Assembly: GCF_018141105.1 (NCBI RefSeq) | Contig: NZ_CP054839.1 | Span: forward strand, 6,947,411-7,011,410 | DNA from: Saccharopolyspora erythraea | GTDB taxonomy: Bacteria; Actinomycetota; Actinomycetes; Mycobacteriales; Pseudonocardiaceae | Reading direction: 5' to 3' | DNA: 64,000 nucleotides | Shown: in pieces, positions 1 through 9,603 of the stretch | How the letters are laid out: every line of letters starts with the position of its first letter | How positions within the stretch are numbered: position 1 is the first letter of the stretch | Made by a program: the position numbers and the translations under genes | Notes under the pieces: generated by a model | What the model saw: the letters and a program-made list of their open reading frames with translations, nothing else | The model's database searches: none | What the model was told of the DNA's origin: nothing

Positions 1-338
1 TTGGCCAGCAGCCGCATCGGGCACACCGCCTGCATGGCCACCACGTCGAGCCACGACACGTGGTTGCTGACCACCAGCGCACCGCCCGCGCCGTGCTCGC
101 CGCGCACGACGAGCCGGACGCCGAAAGCCCGCAGCAGCGCGCGGAACCACTCCCGGAGCAGCCGCCGCCTGGCGGGGCCGGGGAGCACGGCGATGACCAC
201 CGCGATGCCGATTCCGCCCACCAGCACGCACAGCGCGCGGCCGAGTCGCAGCGCGACGCGCGGCGCCGCGACCCTGCTAGGCCGCTGCGGTAGGCAGCCC
301 GGCCCGCACGGCGAGGTCGGCATCCACGGGTGCGTCAT
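1..338 (-). CDS. Lysophospholipid acyltransferase (PlsC/OlsA-like), 3' part missing
   Basis: Membrane-bound acyltransferase of the 1-acylglycerol-3-phosphate acyltransferase family, which moves an acyl chain onto a lysolipid hydroxyl. Read on the minus strand, the first 112 codons are present: a hydrophobic helix (about residues 35-50) and then the family motif NHVSWLD, where His and Asp form the catalytic HX4D pair. The rest lies outside the window. The ATG shares an ATGA overlap with the stop of the upstream GNAT gene, so the two are translationally coupled. A GNAT acyltransferase followed by a PlsC protein is the layout of ornithine-lipid synthesis (OlsB then OlsA) and of M. tuberculosis Rv3027c-Rv3026c. 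Family is clear; the substrate is inferred. Confidence 0.85.
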   Translation of the reverse strand, partial: MTHPWMPTSPCGPGCLPQRPSRVAAPRVALRLGRALCVLVGGIGIAVVIAVLPGPARRRLLREWFRALLRAFGVRLVVRGEHGAGGALVVSNHVSWLDVVAMQAVCPMRLLA

Positions 339-1117
339 GCCGCCGCGCCCAGGAAGAACCGCAGGTAGCGCTGGTCGACGGCCTTGAGGTCGAGCAGCAC
401 GAAGAAGTCGGCGACCCCGAAGTCCGGGTCGTGCGCGGGCCTGCCGCAGACCCACGCGCCGAGCCGGAGGTAGCCCTTCAGCAGCGGCGGCAGCGGACCG
501 CGGCCGGTGCGCTTGACCGGCTCCGGGTTCCACGGCTGGTACGGGTGGACCCGGTACTCCTCCGGCGCGAAGTGCTTGGCCGACACCTCGTCCCACACCC
601 GCGCGGCCAACGGCCCGCCGTCCTCCAGCGGCACCGAGGCGCAGCCGGCCAGCCAGGAGTGCCCGTACAGCAGCATGTAGCGGGCGATGCCCGCCCAGAC
701 CAGGCTCACCACGGCTCCGCTGCGGTGGTCGCGGTGCACGCAGGAACGGCCGGTCTCGACCAGGGCGGGGCGCAGCGCGTGCAGCGCGGAAAGGTCGAAC
801 TCGGTCTCCGAATAGAGCTTCCCGGCGGCCTGCGCGCGTTCCGGCGGCAGCATCCGGTAGGTGCCGACGATCTCGCCGGTGCGGTCGTCACGGACGATCA
901 GGTGATCGCAGAAGTCGTCGAAGGCGTCGCTGTCGACGCCGGGCCGGTCCCCGGTGACGGTGGCGCCCATCTCCTCGGCGAACACCTGGTAGCGCAGGCG
1001 CTGCGCGGCCCGCACCTCGTCGGTGTCGCGGGCTACGAGCAGCGAGTAGTGGGCGACGTCGGCCGAAGCGGCCGTCCCCGTGGGCGCGGTGCTGACAAGC
1101 ACTTGCGACTCGGACAT
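335..1117 (-). CDS. GNAT N-acyltransferase, OlsB-like
   Basis: 260 residues of the Acetyltransf_5 type (ornithine-acyl-ACP N-acyltransferase / hemolysin-like). Typical motifs are LRYQVFAEEMGA, then DDFCDHLIVRD, then GTYRMLPPE and YSETEFDL, as in OlsB proteins, which make lyso-ornithine lipid from ornithine and 3-hydroxyacyl-ACP. I chose the ATG at 1117 because conserved sequence starts about 25 residues later and the upstream extension is low-quality sequence. It overlaps the downstream PlsC gene by 4 bp. In the order of genes it corresponds to M. tuberculosis Rv3027c. The acyl acceptor (ornithine or another amine) cannot be read from sequence. Confidence 0.85.
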   Translation of the reverse strand: MSESQVLVSTAPTGTAASADVAHYSLLVARDTDEVRAAQRLRYQVFAEEMGATVTGDRPGVDSDAFDDFCDHLIVRDDRTGEIVGTYRMLPPERAQAAGKLYSETEFDLSALHALRPALVETGRSCVHRDHRSGAVVSLVWAGIARYMLLYGHSWLAGCASVPLEDGGPLAARVWDEVSAKHFAPEEYRVHPYQPWNPEPVKRTGRGPLPPLLKGYLRLGAWVCGRPAHDPDFGVADFFVLLDLKAVDQRYLRFFLGAAA

Positions 1118-1244
1118 GCTGCCAGGTGTATCCCCGCGCGGCGAACGTCCAGAAGGCCGGAGGATGACACGAAGCAGGAATTTTCGGTTAATGACCGGTG
1201 TTTCGCAGCTCAGCGGGATGATCTTCGAGCCACGGGAGACGCAG

Positions 1245-1883
1245 GTGGACCTGGCAGTTCTGGTCACGTTCATGGGGGCGGCGGCGATCATCAGCATCGT
1301 GCCCGGCCCCGACATGTTCTTCATCATGGCCAACGGCATCGCGTCCGGGGCGCGGGCGGGAGTCGTCGCGGCGGTCGGGATGTCCACGGGGCTGGCGGTG
1401 CACACCACCGCCGCCGCGCTCGGGCTCAGCGCCCTGCTCCAGGCGGCTCCGGTGATGCTGGAGCTGGTGCGGATCTTCGGCGTGGTGTTCCTGGCCTACC
1501 TCGCGTTCGACGCGTTGCGGTCGCCGGGCTCCGACCACGGGACGACCGGAGACGCGGTGCCCGCGCGCTCGCTGCGGCGGGTCTTCGGGATGGCGGTGCT
1601 GACGAACCTGGCCAACCCCAAGGTGATCCTGTTCTTCCTGGCGTTCTTCCCGCAGTTCGTCACGCCCGGCTCCGGGTGGCCGGTGCCGGTGCAGTTCATG
1701 GTGCTGGGCGCGACTTTCATCGCGGTCGGGCTCACCGTGGACGGGCTGGCCGGCTTCGCGTCCGGCCGCCTTTCGGACGTGCTGGTCAGCCGCCGCGGCG
1801 TGCGGCGGTGGCTGGACCGGATCTCGGCCGCCGTCTACGCGGGGCTGGCCGTCCGCCTCGCGGTCGACGACCCGGCCCGCTGA
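1245..1883 (+). CDS. LysE/RhtB family amino-acid exporter
   Basis: 212-residue inner-membrane exporter with about six hydrophobic segments. The N-terminal motif IVPGPDMFFIMANGIASG is the LysE/RhtB signature (PGP followed by a Gly-rich turn), and NLANPKVILFFLAFFPQF is the second conserved block. The GTG start at 1245 has a GGGAG ribosome site 8 bp upstream and gives the usual family length; further upstream in-frame ATGs would add about 55 unlikely residues. It stands alone, divergent from the GNAT gene. Substrate is unknown; relatives export Lys, Arg, Thr, homoserine or Leu. Confidence 0.88.
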   Translation: MDLAVLVTFMGAAAIISIVPGPDMFFIMANGIASGARAGVVAAVGMSTGLAVHTTAAALGLSALLQAAPVMLELVRIFGVVFLAYLAFDALRSPGSDHGTTGDAVPARSLRRVFGMAVLTNLANPKVILFFLAFFPQFVTPGSGWPVPVQFMVLGATFIAVGLTVDGLAGFASGRLSDVLVSRRGVRRWLDRISAAVYAGLAVRLAVDDPAR

Positions 1884-1917
1884 CGCGCCGGGCCCGGCGG
1901 CGGCTCGCCACGCGCAC

Positions 1918-3102
1918 TCAACTCAGTGCGGCCGCCACCCGTTCCACGACCTCGGACGGGCTCGGCTGCCCGGCCATCTCCTCGGCGACCTCGGCCGCCG
2001 CCGAGGAGAACCCGGGCTCATCGAGCAGGCGGCGCACCATCTCCCGCACCGTCGCGACGTCCGCGGTCGCCGGATCGAGCGACAACCCCACGCCGCGATC
2101 GGCGACCCGCTTCGCCGACAGCGGGTTGTCGGCGAAGGCGGGCAGGACCAGTTGCGGCACGCCGTAGTGCAGCGGTGCGGCGGTGGTGCCCGAGCCCCCG
2201 TGGTGGACGATCAGCGAGCACGACGGCAGGAACGCCGACAGCGGCAGGAAGCCCACCGAGCGCACGTTCTCCGGCAGCGTCCCCAACGCCGTCAGGTCCG
2301 CGGTGCCGGCCGCGAGCACGACGTCGAGGTCCATCCCGCCGAGCGCCTCGACCACCATCTCGAGGTTGGTCGTCCCGCTGATCGCCGGCACGACCCTCCC
2401 AAGGGTCACGCACACCCTCGGCCGCTGCGGGGCCCGCATCGCCCAGGCCGGGAGCACCGCGCCACCGTTGAACGGCACGAACCGCATCGGCCACCACGGG
2501 ACACCGTCGCGCGAGTCCGGCTCGTCGGCCTTGAGACCGCCCATGCTCGCCGGCCGGGGGTCGATGCGGGCGACCAGTCGCGGATCGCCGTCGGCGACGC
2601 CCAGCTCGCGCATGACGCTGCGCTCCAGCTCGCCGTCGAAGGAGTTGTGGTTCTCGCGGAATTCGGTGTCGCGCAGCGACCAGGAGACGCGGTTGCCCAC
2701 CTCCAGACCGGGAACCCCGAGCGCCTGCGCGGTGATCCGTCCCGCGGCGTGGTCGGAGGTGAACACGACCAGGTCCGCGCCGAACGCCCGGCCCGCCTCG
2801 ATCGTCCCCTCGGTCATGGTGAGGGTGAACAGGCCGAACGGGTTGCCCGACTCGGCGGCCCTGGCGTACTCCGCGGAGAGCCCGGCGCGGTCGTCGCCGA
2901 CGACGCCGCGCATCAGCTCCTGCCAGACGTCGCGGTCCGGGAACACGTCGACCACCGGCAGGCCCGCCCGCGCGCCCACGTCGGTCATCTCCGACGCGGT
3001 TGCGAGCAGCACCTCGTGACCGGCCGCCCTGGCCGCCCAGATCAGCGGGACGACGGGCAGCATCAGCCCGTAACCAGGCGCGGACGTGAAGAGAATTCGC
3101 AC
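1918..3102 (-). CDS. GT1-type glycosyltransferase (macrolide/UGT family)
   Basis: 394 residues in a GT-B fold. The N-terminal acceptor half begins [19 protein letters not shown]; the C-terminal donor half has VCVTLGRV and the nucleotide-sugar motif [22 protein letters not shown] near residues 299-320, as in EryCIII/DesVII-type and other antibiotic glycosyltransferases. No partner P450-like activator, deoxysugar or polyketide genes sit nearby, so it is probably a detoxifying or orphan glycosyltransferase rather than part of an antibiotic cluster. GTG start; 50 bp separate it from divergent rnhA. Donor and acceptor are unknown. Confidence 0.82.
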   Translation of the reverse strand: MRILFTSAPGYGLMLPVVPLIWAARAAGHEVLLATASEMTDVGARAGLPVVDVFPDRDVWQELMRGVVGDDRAGLSAEYARAAESGNPFGLFTLTMTEGTIEAGRAFGADLVVFTSDHAAGRITAQALGVPGLEVGNRVSWSLRDTEFRENHNSFDGELERSVMRELGVADGDPRLVARIDPRPASMGGLKADEPDSRDGVPWWPMRFVPFNGGAVLPAWAMRAPQRPRVCVTLGRVVPAISGTTNLEMVVEALGGMDLDVVLAAGTADLTALGTLPENVRSVGFLPLSAFLPSCSLIVHHGGSGTTAAPLHYGVPQLVLPAFADNPLSAKRVADRGVGLSLDPATADVATVREMVRRLLDEPGFSSAAAEVAEEMAGQPSPSEVVERVAAALS

Positions 3103-3152
3103 AGCGGGGAGCTTGGCAGAAGGCTCAGATCTGGCGCAGTAGATTTTGCGGC

Positions 3153-3620
3153 ATGACGCAGCACAGCTCCGCCCAGAACGCCGTTGACCTCTACACCGAC
3201 GGCGCGTGCAGCGGCAACCCCGGCCCGGGCGGCTGGGGCGTCGTGCTGCGCTATGGGAACCACGAACGCGAGATGTACGGCAGCGAGGCCGCCACCACCA
3301 ACAACAAGATGGAGCTGACCGCCGTCATCGAGGGCCTGGCCGCGCTGACGCGCCCGGTGCCGCTGGTGCGGATCCACACCGACAGCACCTACGTGCTCAA
3401 GGGGATCACCGAGTGGATGCGCGGCTGGAAGCGCAACGGCTGGCTGACCTCGGCCAAGCAACCGGTCAAGAACGCCGACCTGTGGCGCAGGCTGGACCAG
3501 GAGTGCGGCAGGCACGGCGAGATCACGTGGGAGTGGGTCAAGGGCCACGCCGGGCACCCGGAGAACGAGCGCGCCGACAAGCTCGCCTGCAAGGGCCGCG
3601 ACGAGGCGAAGAAGCCCTGA
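3153..3620 (+). CDS. rnhA: Ribonuclease HI
   Basis: 155 residues, the normal length for bacterial RNase HI, which cuts the RNA strand of RNA-DNA hybrids. All four acidic catalytic residues are visible: Asp in [14 protein letters not shown], Glu in [12 protein letters not shown], Asp in IHTDSTYVL and Asp in [12 protein letters not shown]. The basic handle [16 protein letters not shown] and the [15 protein letters not shown] block with the catalytic His are also intact. The ATG at 3153 is placed just before the conserved core. A strong hairpin follows the gene. Confidence 0.97.
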   Translation: MTQHSSAQNAVDLYTDGACSGNPGPGGWGVVLRYGNHEREMYGSEAATTNNKMELTAVIEGLAALTRPVPLVRIHTDSTYVLKGITEWMRGWKRNGWLTSAKQPVKNADLWRRLDQECGRHGEITWEWVKGHAGHPENERADKLACKGRDEAKKP

Positions 3621-3667
3621 GGCGTCGAGCGGCCGTGGGCCACTACGAGGCCCGCCAGGAAGCCTGA

Positions 3668-3716
3668 GTCGCGGAAGAGGCCGTGGGCCCGGCGGACCCA
3701 CGGCCTCTTCCGCGAC
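3668..3716. terminator. Bidirectional terminator between rnhA and etfA
   Basis: A perfect 20-bp inverted repeat (3668-3687 with 3697-3716) around a 9-nt loop sits between two convergent genes. It ends 8 bp before the etfA stop codon on the other strand, so it can serve both. There is no clear T-tract, as is common in high-GC actinobacteria. Confidence 0.85.
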
Positions 3717-3723
3717 TGCGCGA

Positions 3724-4683
3724 TCAGCCCTTGCGCTTGCTGATCTCCTCGGTGAGCTGCGGGGCGACCTTGAACAGGTCACCCACGACACCGAAGTCGG
3801 CGATCTCGAAGATCGGCGCCTCGGCGTCCTTGTTCACCGCGACGATCGTCTTCGAGGTCTGCATGCCGGCGCGGTGCTGGATGGCACCGGAGATACCGAG
3901 GGCGATGTAGAGCTGCGGCGAGACGGTCTTGCCGGTCTGGCCGACCTGGAACTGGTGCGGGTAGTAGCCGGAGTCCACCGCCGCACGCGAGGCACCCACG
4001 GCCGCACCCAGCGAGTCGGCCAGCTTCTCCACCACGTCGAACGACTCGGCGGAGCCGACACCACGACCACCGGAGACCACCACGCTCGCCTCGGTCAGCT
4101 CGGGACGGTCACCGGCCTCCACCGGCTGCGTACCGGTGATCTTGGCGTTCTTGCCGGCATCCACCGCGGGGACCTCCACGGCCTGCTCGGCCGCCGCGCC
4201 CTCGGCCTGCTCGGCCTCGACCGCACCCGGCAGCACCGTGATCACCGGGGTGCCCGTGACGACCTTGGCCTTGGCGTCGTAGGTGCCACCGAACAGCGAG
4301 TGCGAACCCACACCCTCGCCGTCCAGGTCCACGACCTCCGACAGCAGACCCGAACCCAGGCGCACCGCCAGCCGGCCGGCGACCTCCTTGCCGTCCACCG
4401 ACGCCGGTACCAGCACCGCCGCCGGCGACACCTCGCCGACCAGCTTGGCCAGCACGTCCACCTGCGGGGTCACCAGGAACTGGGCGGCCTCGGCCGACTC
4501 CGCCGCATACACCTTCGCCGCGCCGTAGGAAGCCAGCGCGTCCTTGAGCTTGCCGGTCGTACCCGGCTCGCCCACGACCACCGCCGACGGCTCGCCGATG
4601 CGGCGCGCCGCGGTCAACAGCTCCAGCGTGACCTTCTTGACCTCGCCGTCCACGTGGTCGACGAGGACCAGGACCTCAGACAT
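3724..4683 (-). CDS. etfA: Electron transfer flavoprotein alpha subunit
   Basis: 319 residues. Forms the FAD-carrying ETF heterodimer with EtfB and passes electrons from acyl-CoA and other dehydrogenases toward the respiratory chain. The C-terminal FAD domain is complete: SGGRGVG, then [23 protein letters not shown], then the signature region [15 protein letters not shown] and INKD-like [22 protein letters not shown]. An AGGAG site precedes the ATG. It lies 34 bp after etfB in a two-gene operon, as Rv3029c-Rv3028c (fixA-fixB) of M. tuberculosis. Confidence 0.97.
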   Translation of the reverse strand: MSEVLVLVDHVDGEVKKVTLELLTAARRIGEPSAVVVGEPGTTGKLKDALASYGAAKVYAAESAEAAQFLVTPQVDVLAKLVGEVSPAAVLVPASVDGKEVAGRLAVRLGSGLLSEVVDLDGEGVGSHSLFGGTYDAKAKVVTGTPVITVLPGAVEAEQAEGAAAEQAVEVPAVDAGKNAKITGTQPVEAGDRPELTEASVVVSGGRGVGSAESFDVVEKLADSLGAAVGASRAAVDSGYYPHQFQVGQTGKTVSPQLYIALGISGAIQHRAGMQTSKTIVAVNKDAEAPIFEIADFGVVGDLFKVAPQLTEEISKRKG

Positions 4684-4717
4684 AACGACTTCTCCTCGCG
4701 AAACCAGTGGGGACTTC

Positions 4718-5500
4718 TCAGACCAGCTTCTGACCGGCCAGGAACTCGACGATCTGCACGCCGCCCTCGCCCTCGTCGGTCACGCGCTGACCGGCCTGCT
4801 TCGGCGGCTTCGGCGCGGACTCCACGACCTTCGAACCGGCGTTGGCCAAACCGACCTCGGACGCCTCAATCCCGGCGTCGGCCAGCGACAGCACGGTCAC
4901 CGGCTTCTTCTTGGCCGCCATGATGCCCTTGAACGAGGGGTACCGCGGCTCGTTGATCTTCTCGGTCACGGAGACCACCGCGGGCAGGCTCGCCTCGACG
5001 TGCACGATGCCGGCGTCGGTCTCCCGCTCGACCTTGATCGTCGAGCCGTCGGTCTCGACCTTGCGGGCGTAGGTCAGCTGCGGCAGGCCCAGCACCTCGG
5101 CCAGCATCGCCGGCACCGCGCCGGTGCGGCCGTCGGTGGCCTCGTTACCCGCGATGACCAGGTCGACCGACTCCACGGTGCCCACGACCTTGGCCAGCGC
5201 CCGGGCGGTCTGCACCGCATCCGAGCCGTGCAGCGCCTCGTCGGAGAGGTGGATCGCCTTGTCCGCGCCCATCGACAACGCCTTGCGGATGGCGTCGGTG
5301 GTGCGGTCCGGGCCCATCGCCACGACCGTCACCTCACCGCCCTGGGCCTCCTTGATCAGCAAGGCCTCCTCGACGGCACGCTCGTTGATCTCATCCAGCA
5401 CAGCGTCCGCCGACTCGCGGTCGAGAGTGTGGTCCGAGTCCGTGAGCTTGCGCTCGGACCACGTGTCGGGCACCTGCTTGACCAGGACGACGATGTTCAT
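4718..5500 (-). CDS. etfB: Electron transfer flavoprotein beta subunit
   Basis: 260 residues, usual length. Contains the AMP-binding beta-subunit features VLVKQVPDTW at the N-terminus, VVAMGPDRTTDAIRKALSMGADKAIHL, and the ETF-beta signature region VIAGNEATDGRTGAVPAMLAE. It is first in the etfBA operon; the promoter must lie in the 285-bp gap up to 5785, which it shares with the divergent DegV gene. No dehydrogenase gene is next to it, which suggests a general housekeeping ETF. Confidence 0.97.
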   Translation of the reverse strand: MNIVVLVKQVPDTWSERKLTDSDHTLDRESADAVLDEINERAVEEALLIKEAQGGEVTVVAMGPDRTTDAIRKALSMGADKAIHLSDEALHGSDAVQTARALAKVVGTVESVDLVIAGNEATDGRTGAVPAMLAEVLGLPQLTYARKVETDGSTIKVERETDAGIVHVEASLPAVVSVTEKINEPRYPSFKGIMAAKKKPVTVLSLADAGIEASEVGLANAGSKVVESAPKPPKQAGQRVTDEGEGGVQIVEFLAGQKLV

Positions 5501-5785
5501 GGGTCCTCTTCGACCTCCTGCGGACTGACGGCTCTGACGTTGGAAAGCTTGTTCCCTCCCGGCTTATCACCGGGATGGTTGACCTTGCCACGTGAGTACG
5601 GCAATAGCACAGTGACGCCAACCACGGCCGATGTTACCGGCCGGTAGCCCCAGCGCAACCGGGGTACGTGCGTGACAGTACTCACCTCCGGGCGCGCGGG
5701 AGCGCCGGTCCGGCCGCGAACCGCCCCGGACGACCTTCAGCAGGGCCGGTATGAAATGGCAATACCGGTTAGTAGCCTGACCGGC

Positions 5786-6631
5786 ATGAGCCAACGCGTC
5801 GCCATCGTGACGGACTCCACCGCCTCGATCCCGCTCAAAGTCGCCGAGCAGCTCGGCATCTCGATCGTCCAGCTCGAGCTGAAGGTCGGCGAGGAGTACA
5901 ACGACGAGCGCCGCGTTCCACATCCCGAGATGGCCGAGGCCATGCGCTCCGGCGTGCCGGTGGCCACCTCCGAGCCGCCGGCTCCGGCGTTCTTCTGGAA
6001 CTACATGGACGCCGCCGCGGCGGGCGCCGAGGCGATCATCTCCATCCACATCTCCGAGGGCCTGTCCCAGACCTGCGCCTCCGCGCGCAAGGCCGCCGCC
6101 GAGATCGGCATCCCGGTCTACGTCGTCGACTCGCGGCTGGTCGGGCTCGGCCTGGGCTTCCCGGTCATCGCCGCCGCCGAGGCGGCCAGGGCCGGGGCCA
6201 CCATGCAGGGCGTGATGGGCGTGCTCGACCAGCGCCTTCGCACCACGACGCAGCTGCTCTACGTCGACACCCTGGAGTACCTCCAGCGCGGCGGCCGGAT
6301 CGGGCGGGCGCAGGCGTGGCTCGGCCAGACGCTGTCGATCAAGCCCGTCCTGCAGCTCAAGGACGGCGTGATAGACCAGCTCGGCAAGGCGCTCGGTCCC
6401 GACCGCGCGCTCAGGAAGGCGCTCGGCCACGCCATCCAGAAGGCCGGCGGCGGTTCGGTCGACATCGGGGTCGAGCACTTCCAGTTCGCCGAGCGGGCGG
6501 AGAAGCTGCTGCACGGCCTGCGCGACGCGCTGCCGCAGGCCCGGCGGATCACGCTGGAGGAGACCAGCGCGGTGCTGGGCGCGCACGCCGGTCCCGGCGC
6601 GCTCGGCGTGACCGTCTCGCCCGCGACGTGA
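5786..6631 (+). CDS. DegV family fatty-acid-binding protein
   Basis: 281 residues. DegV/FakB proteins bind a single fatty acid in a buried tunnel; in Firmicutes they present it to FakA kinase. Visible blocks: VAIVTDSTASIP at the start, VATSEPPAPAFFW (the TSxPS lipid-head loop, here with Pro in place of the last Ser), ISIHISEGLSQTCASARKAA, VYVVDSR and YLQRGGRIG. The ATG at 5786 begins directly before the core. The stop overlaps the GTG of the GH57 gene (GTGA), so the two are translationally coupled. In M. tuberculosis the same slot beside the GH57 gene holds a methyltransferase (Rv3030). No FakA-like kinase is in the window (the DhaL at 58 kb is a different subgroup). Confidence 0.9.
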   Translation: MSQRVAIVTDSTASIPLKVAEQLGISIVQLELKVGEEYNDERRVPHPEMAEAMRSGVPVATSEPPAPAFFWNYMDAAAAGAEAIISIHISEGLSQTCASARKAAAEIGIPVYVVDSRLVGLGLGFPVIAAAEAARAGATMQGVMGVLDQRLRTTTQLLYVDTLEYLQRGGRIGRAQAWLGQTLSIKPVLQLKDGVIDQLGKALGPDRALRKALGHAIQKAGGGSVDIGVEHFQFAERAEKLLHGLRDALPQARRITLEETSAVLGAHAGPGALGVTVSPAT

Positions 6632-8121
6632 ACGAACCGGTGGGCGACTTCGCCCTGGTCCTGCACAGCCACCTGCCATGGCTAGCCGGGCACGGCAGGT
6701 GGCCGGTCGGCGAGGAGTGGCTCTACCAGGCGTGGGCCGCCTCCTACCTGCCCGTGGCGGGGATGCTGGAGCGGCTGGCCGCCGAGGGCCACCGCGACGT
6801 GCTGACCTTCGGTCTCACCCCGGTGCTGGCCGCGCAGCTCGACGACCCGCACTGCCTGCGCGGCTTCCACCACTGGCTCGGCAACTGGCGGCTGCGCGCC
6901 GAGGAGGCCGCGGCGCGCTGGCGCGGCTCGGGCGACGAGCTGGCCGCCACCGAGTGCCGCGCCGCCTCGCGAGCGCTGGAGGAGTTCGAGCTGCGGTGGC
7001 GCCACGGCGCTTCGCCGGTGCTGCGGCCGCTGGTCGACACGGGCGTGGTCGAGCTGATCGGCGGGCCCGCCACGCACCCGTTCCAGCCGCTGCTCGACCC
7101 GCGGATGCGCGAGTTCGCGCTCCGGCTCGGGCTGGCCGACACCCGGCTGCGGCTGGGCAGCGCGCCGGAGGGCATCTGGGCTCCGGAGTGCGCCTACGGC
7201 CCGGGCGTGGAGCGCGAGTACGCCACGACGGGAGTGCGGCGCTTCCTGGTCGACGGCAGCGCGCTGGACGACGTCTCCGCCGCGCACACCGTCGGCTGCA
7301 CCGACATCGTGTGCTTCGGTCGGGACGTGTCGATCAGCGACCTGGTGTGGTCCGACGGCGGCTACCCCTCGCACCCGGCCTATCGCGACTTCCACACCTT
7401 CGACCACGCCGTGGGCCTCAAGCCGTCGCGCATCACCGGCAAGGACGTCGCGCCGGAGGACAAGCAGCCCTATGCGCTCGGCCCGGCGGCGGCGGTGGCC
7501 GACGAGCACGCCGACGACTTCGTGGCCGCCGTGCGGCAGCGGCTGGAGGAGCACCGCGAACGCGCCGGCCGCCCGGGACTCGTGGTCGCGGCCTTCGACA
7601 CCGAGCTGTTCGGGCACTGGTGGTTCGAGGGGCCCCGCTGGCTGGAACGGGTGCTGCGCACGCTGCCCGATGCCGGTGTCCGGGTGACGACGCTGCGCGG
7701 CGCGCTGGCCGTCGGCCACCTCGGCGAACCGGTCGAGCTGCCGGAGACCTCGTGGGGCGTCGGCGGCGACTGGCGGGTGTGGGCAGGTGAGCCGGTCGCC
7801 GACATCGCCGCCGCGAACCAGCGCCTCCAGGAACGCGTGCTGCGCCGGGCACCACGGGCGGGCGCCGCGCGCGACCACGTCCTCGACCAGCTCCTGCGCG
7901 AGACCGTGCTCGCGCTGGCCAGCGACTGGGCGTTCATGGTCACCCACGACGCGGGCGCGGGCTACGCCCGCGAGCGCGCCCACGACCACGGCTCGCGCGC
8001 CCATCGGCTGCTCGACCTGCTGGAGTCGGGCCGGTACGCCGAAGCCGACGCGCTGGCCCGCGAGCTGCGCGGGCGCGACGGCGTGTTCGGCCACCTCGAC
8101 GCCCGGCTGCTGCCCCGCTGA
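6628..8121 (+). CDS. GH57 1,4-alpha-glucan branching enzyme (Rv3031-like)
   Basis: 497 residues of glycoside hydrolase family 57. The five family regions are visible: HSHLPW near the start, GRWPVGEEWLYQAWAASYLPV, GIWAPECAYGPG with the nucleophile Glu187, AAFDTELFGHWWFEG with the acid Asp324, and SDWAFMVTHDAGAGYARER near the end. GH57 members of this type form alpha-1,6 branches; the M. tuberculosis counterpart Rv3031 belongs to the methylglucose lipopolysaccharide locus. The GTG start overlaps the DegV stop by 4 bp. Next gene downstream is the GT4 glucosyltransferase, as in mycobacteria. Confidence 0.92.
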   Translation: MNEPVGDFALVLHSHLPWLAGHGRWPVGEEWLYQAWAASYLPVAGMLERLAAEGHRDVLTFGLTPVLAAQLDDPHCLRGFHHWLGNWRLRAEEAAARWRGSGDELAATECRAASRALEEFELRWRHGASPVLRPLVDTGVVELIGGPATHPFQPLLDPRMREFALRLGLADTRLRLGSAPEGIWAPECAYGPGVEREYATTGVRRFLVDGSALDDVSAAHTVGCTDIVCFGRDVSISDLVWSDGGYPSHPAYRDFHTFDHAVGLKPSRITGKDVAPEDKQPYALGPAAAVADEHADDFVAAVRQRLEEHRERAGRPGLVVAAFDTELFGHWWFEGPRWLERVLRTLPDAGVRVTTLRGALAVGHLGEPVELPETSWGVGGDWRVWAGEPVADIAAANQRLQERVLRRAPRAGAARDHVLDQLLRETVLALASDWAFMVTHDAGAGYARERAHDHGSRAHRLLDLLESGRYAEADALARELRGRDGVFGHLDARLLPR

Positions 8122-8327
8122 GCCCCGGCCACGGGCACGACCGTGGCCTGCCGGCCAAATCCTCGGGCACCGACTCTGTTGATCTCCGAAGCCATGCCCA
8201 CCTGGGCCGTTGGCATGCCAGCGCGGCCCGCGGAGATCCACTGGCACCTGCTGGCTCCGCGCAAGTGCCGCGCCGTACCGTACCGGGCGGTAACCTCGCT
8301 GGGGGTCTTTGGAAGGATTCGCCTCGT

Positions 8328-9587
8328 ATGCGCGTGCTGATGCTGTCCTGGGAATACCCGCCGGTCGTGGTCGGCGGGCTCGGCCGCCATGTCCACGCGC
8401 TGGCCCGCACCCTGGCCGGGCAGGGCCACGACGTCGTCGTGCTGTGCCGCCAGCCCGCCGGGACCGACCCCGAGACGCACCCCGCCTGCGACACCGTCGT
8501 CGACGGCGTCCGGCTGGTGCGGGTCGCCGAGGACCCGCCGCACCTGACCTTCGAACGCGACCTCGTCGCCTGGACGCTGGCGATGGGCCACGCGATGGTC
8601 CGCGCGGGCCACCGCCTGCTGCGCGGCTGGCGGCCGGACGTCGTGCACGCCCACGACTGGCTGGTCACCCACCCGGCCATCGCGCTGGCCGACGCCGCCG
8701 AGGTGCCGCTGGTCGCCACCATCCACGCCACCGAGGCGGGACGGCACAGCGGCTGGCTGTCGCAGATCCACAGCCAGCAGATCCACTCGGTCGAGTGGTG
8801 GCTGGCGAACCGGGCGGACAAGCTGATCACCTGCTCGGCGGCGATGCGGGCCGAGGCGGCCGAGCTGTTCGACGTCGATCAGGCGTCGATCACGGTGCTG
8901 CACAACGGCATCGAGACGCGGACCTGGCAGGTCCGCGCCGACGACGTCGCCGCGGCGCGGCGCTCGCACGGGCGCGACGGCGCACCGCTGCTGCTCTACT
9001 TCGGCAGACTGGAGTGGGAGAAGGGCGTCCAGGACCTGCTCGCCGCGCTGCCCTCGATCCGGGAGCGCCACCCCGGCACGACCGTGGCGATCGCGGGCTG
9101 CGGGACGCACCAGGACTGGCTCCTCGAGCAGGCCGCCGAGCACGGCGTCTCCGATGCCGCGCGCTTCACCGGGCACCTGCCCGACACCGAGCTGGCCTCC
9201 CTGCTGGCGGCCGCGGACGCGGTGGTGCTGCCCAGCCGCTACGAGCCGTTCGGCATCGTCGCCCTGGAAGCCGCTGCGGCGAGCGCGCCGCTGGTCGCCT
9301 CCACCGCGGGCGGCCTCGGCGAGATCGTGCTCGACGGGAGTACCGGGCTGGCGTTCGCACCGGGGGACGTGGCCGGCCTCGCCGACGCGGTCGACCGGGT
9401 GCTTTGCGACCCGGAGGCGGCCGAGCACCGCGCCGAGGCGGCCAAGGCCCGGCTGAGCAGCGACTTCGACTGGGAACGCATCGCGGAGGGCACCGCCGCC
9501 GTCTACGCGGGCGCGCGCCGCGGCGAGCACCGGGAGCTGCCCCGCCCGAAGATCGCCACCGGCAACGTCCTGGGACGCGACGAGTAG
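8328..9587 (+). CDS. GT4 alpha-1,4-glucosyltransferase (Rv3032-like)
   Basis: 419 residues, GT-B fold. N-terminal glycogen-synthase-like motif [21 protein letters not shown], the HAHDWLV block, [12 protein letters not shown], the [17 protein letters not shown] donor-domain start and the EX7E motif in [12 protein letters not shown]. This is the pattern of actinobacterial glycogen synthase GlgA / Rv3032, which elongates alpha-1,4-glucan for glycogen and methylglucose lipopolysaccharides. GGAAGGA lies 10 bp before the ATG at 8328. A 206-bp gap separates it from the GH57 gene, so it may have its own promoter, but gene order argues for a common pathway. Confidence 0.92.
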   Translation: MRVLMLSWEYPPVVVGGLGRHVHALARTLAGQGHDVVVLCRQPAGTDPETHPACDTVVDGVRLVRVAEDPPHLTFERDLVAWTLAMGHAMVRAGHRLLRGWRPDVVHAHDWLVTHPAIALADAAEVPLVATIHATEAGRHSGWLSQIHSQQIHSVEWWLANRADKLITCSAAMRAEAAELFDVDQASITVLHNGIETRTWQVRADDVAAARRSHGRDGAPLLLYFGRLEWEKGVQDLLAALPSIRERHPGTTVAIAGCGTHQDWLLEQAAEHGVSDAARFTGHLPDTELASLLAAADAVVLPSRYEPFGIVALEAAAASAPLVASTAGGLGEIVLDGSTGLAFAPGDVAGLADAVDRVLCDPEAAEHRAEAAKARLSSDFDWERIAEGTAAVYAGARRGEHRELPRPKIATGNVLGRDE

Positions 9588-9603
9588 CGCGCTCGGGCCG
9601 CGT

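Noticed and set aside
5497-5685. Small minus-strand frame before etfB
   Set aside because: No ribosome site and no similarity; it lies in the divergent promoter region.
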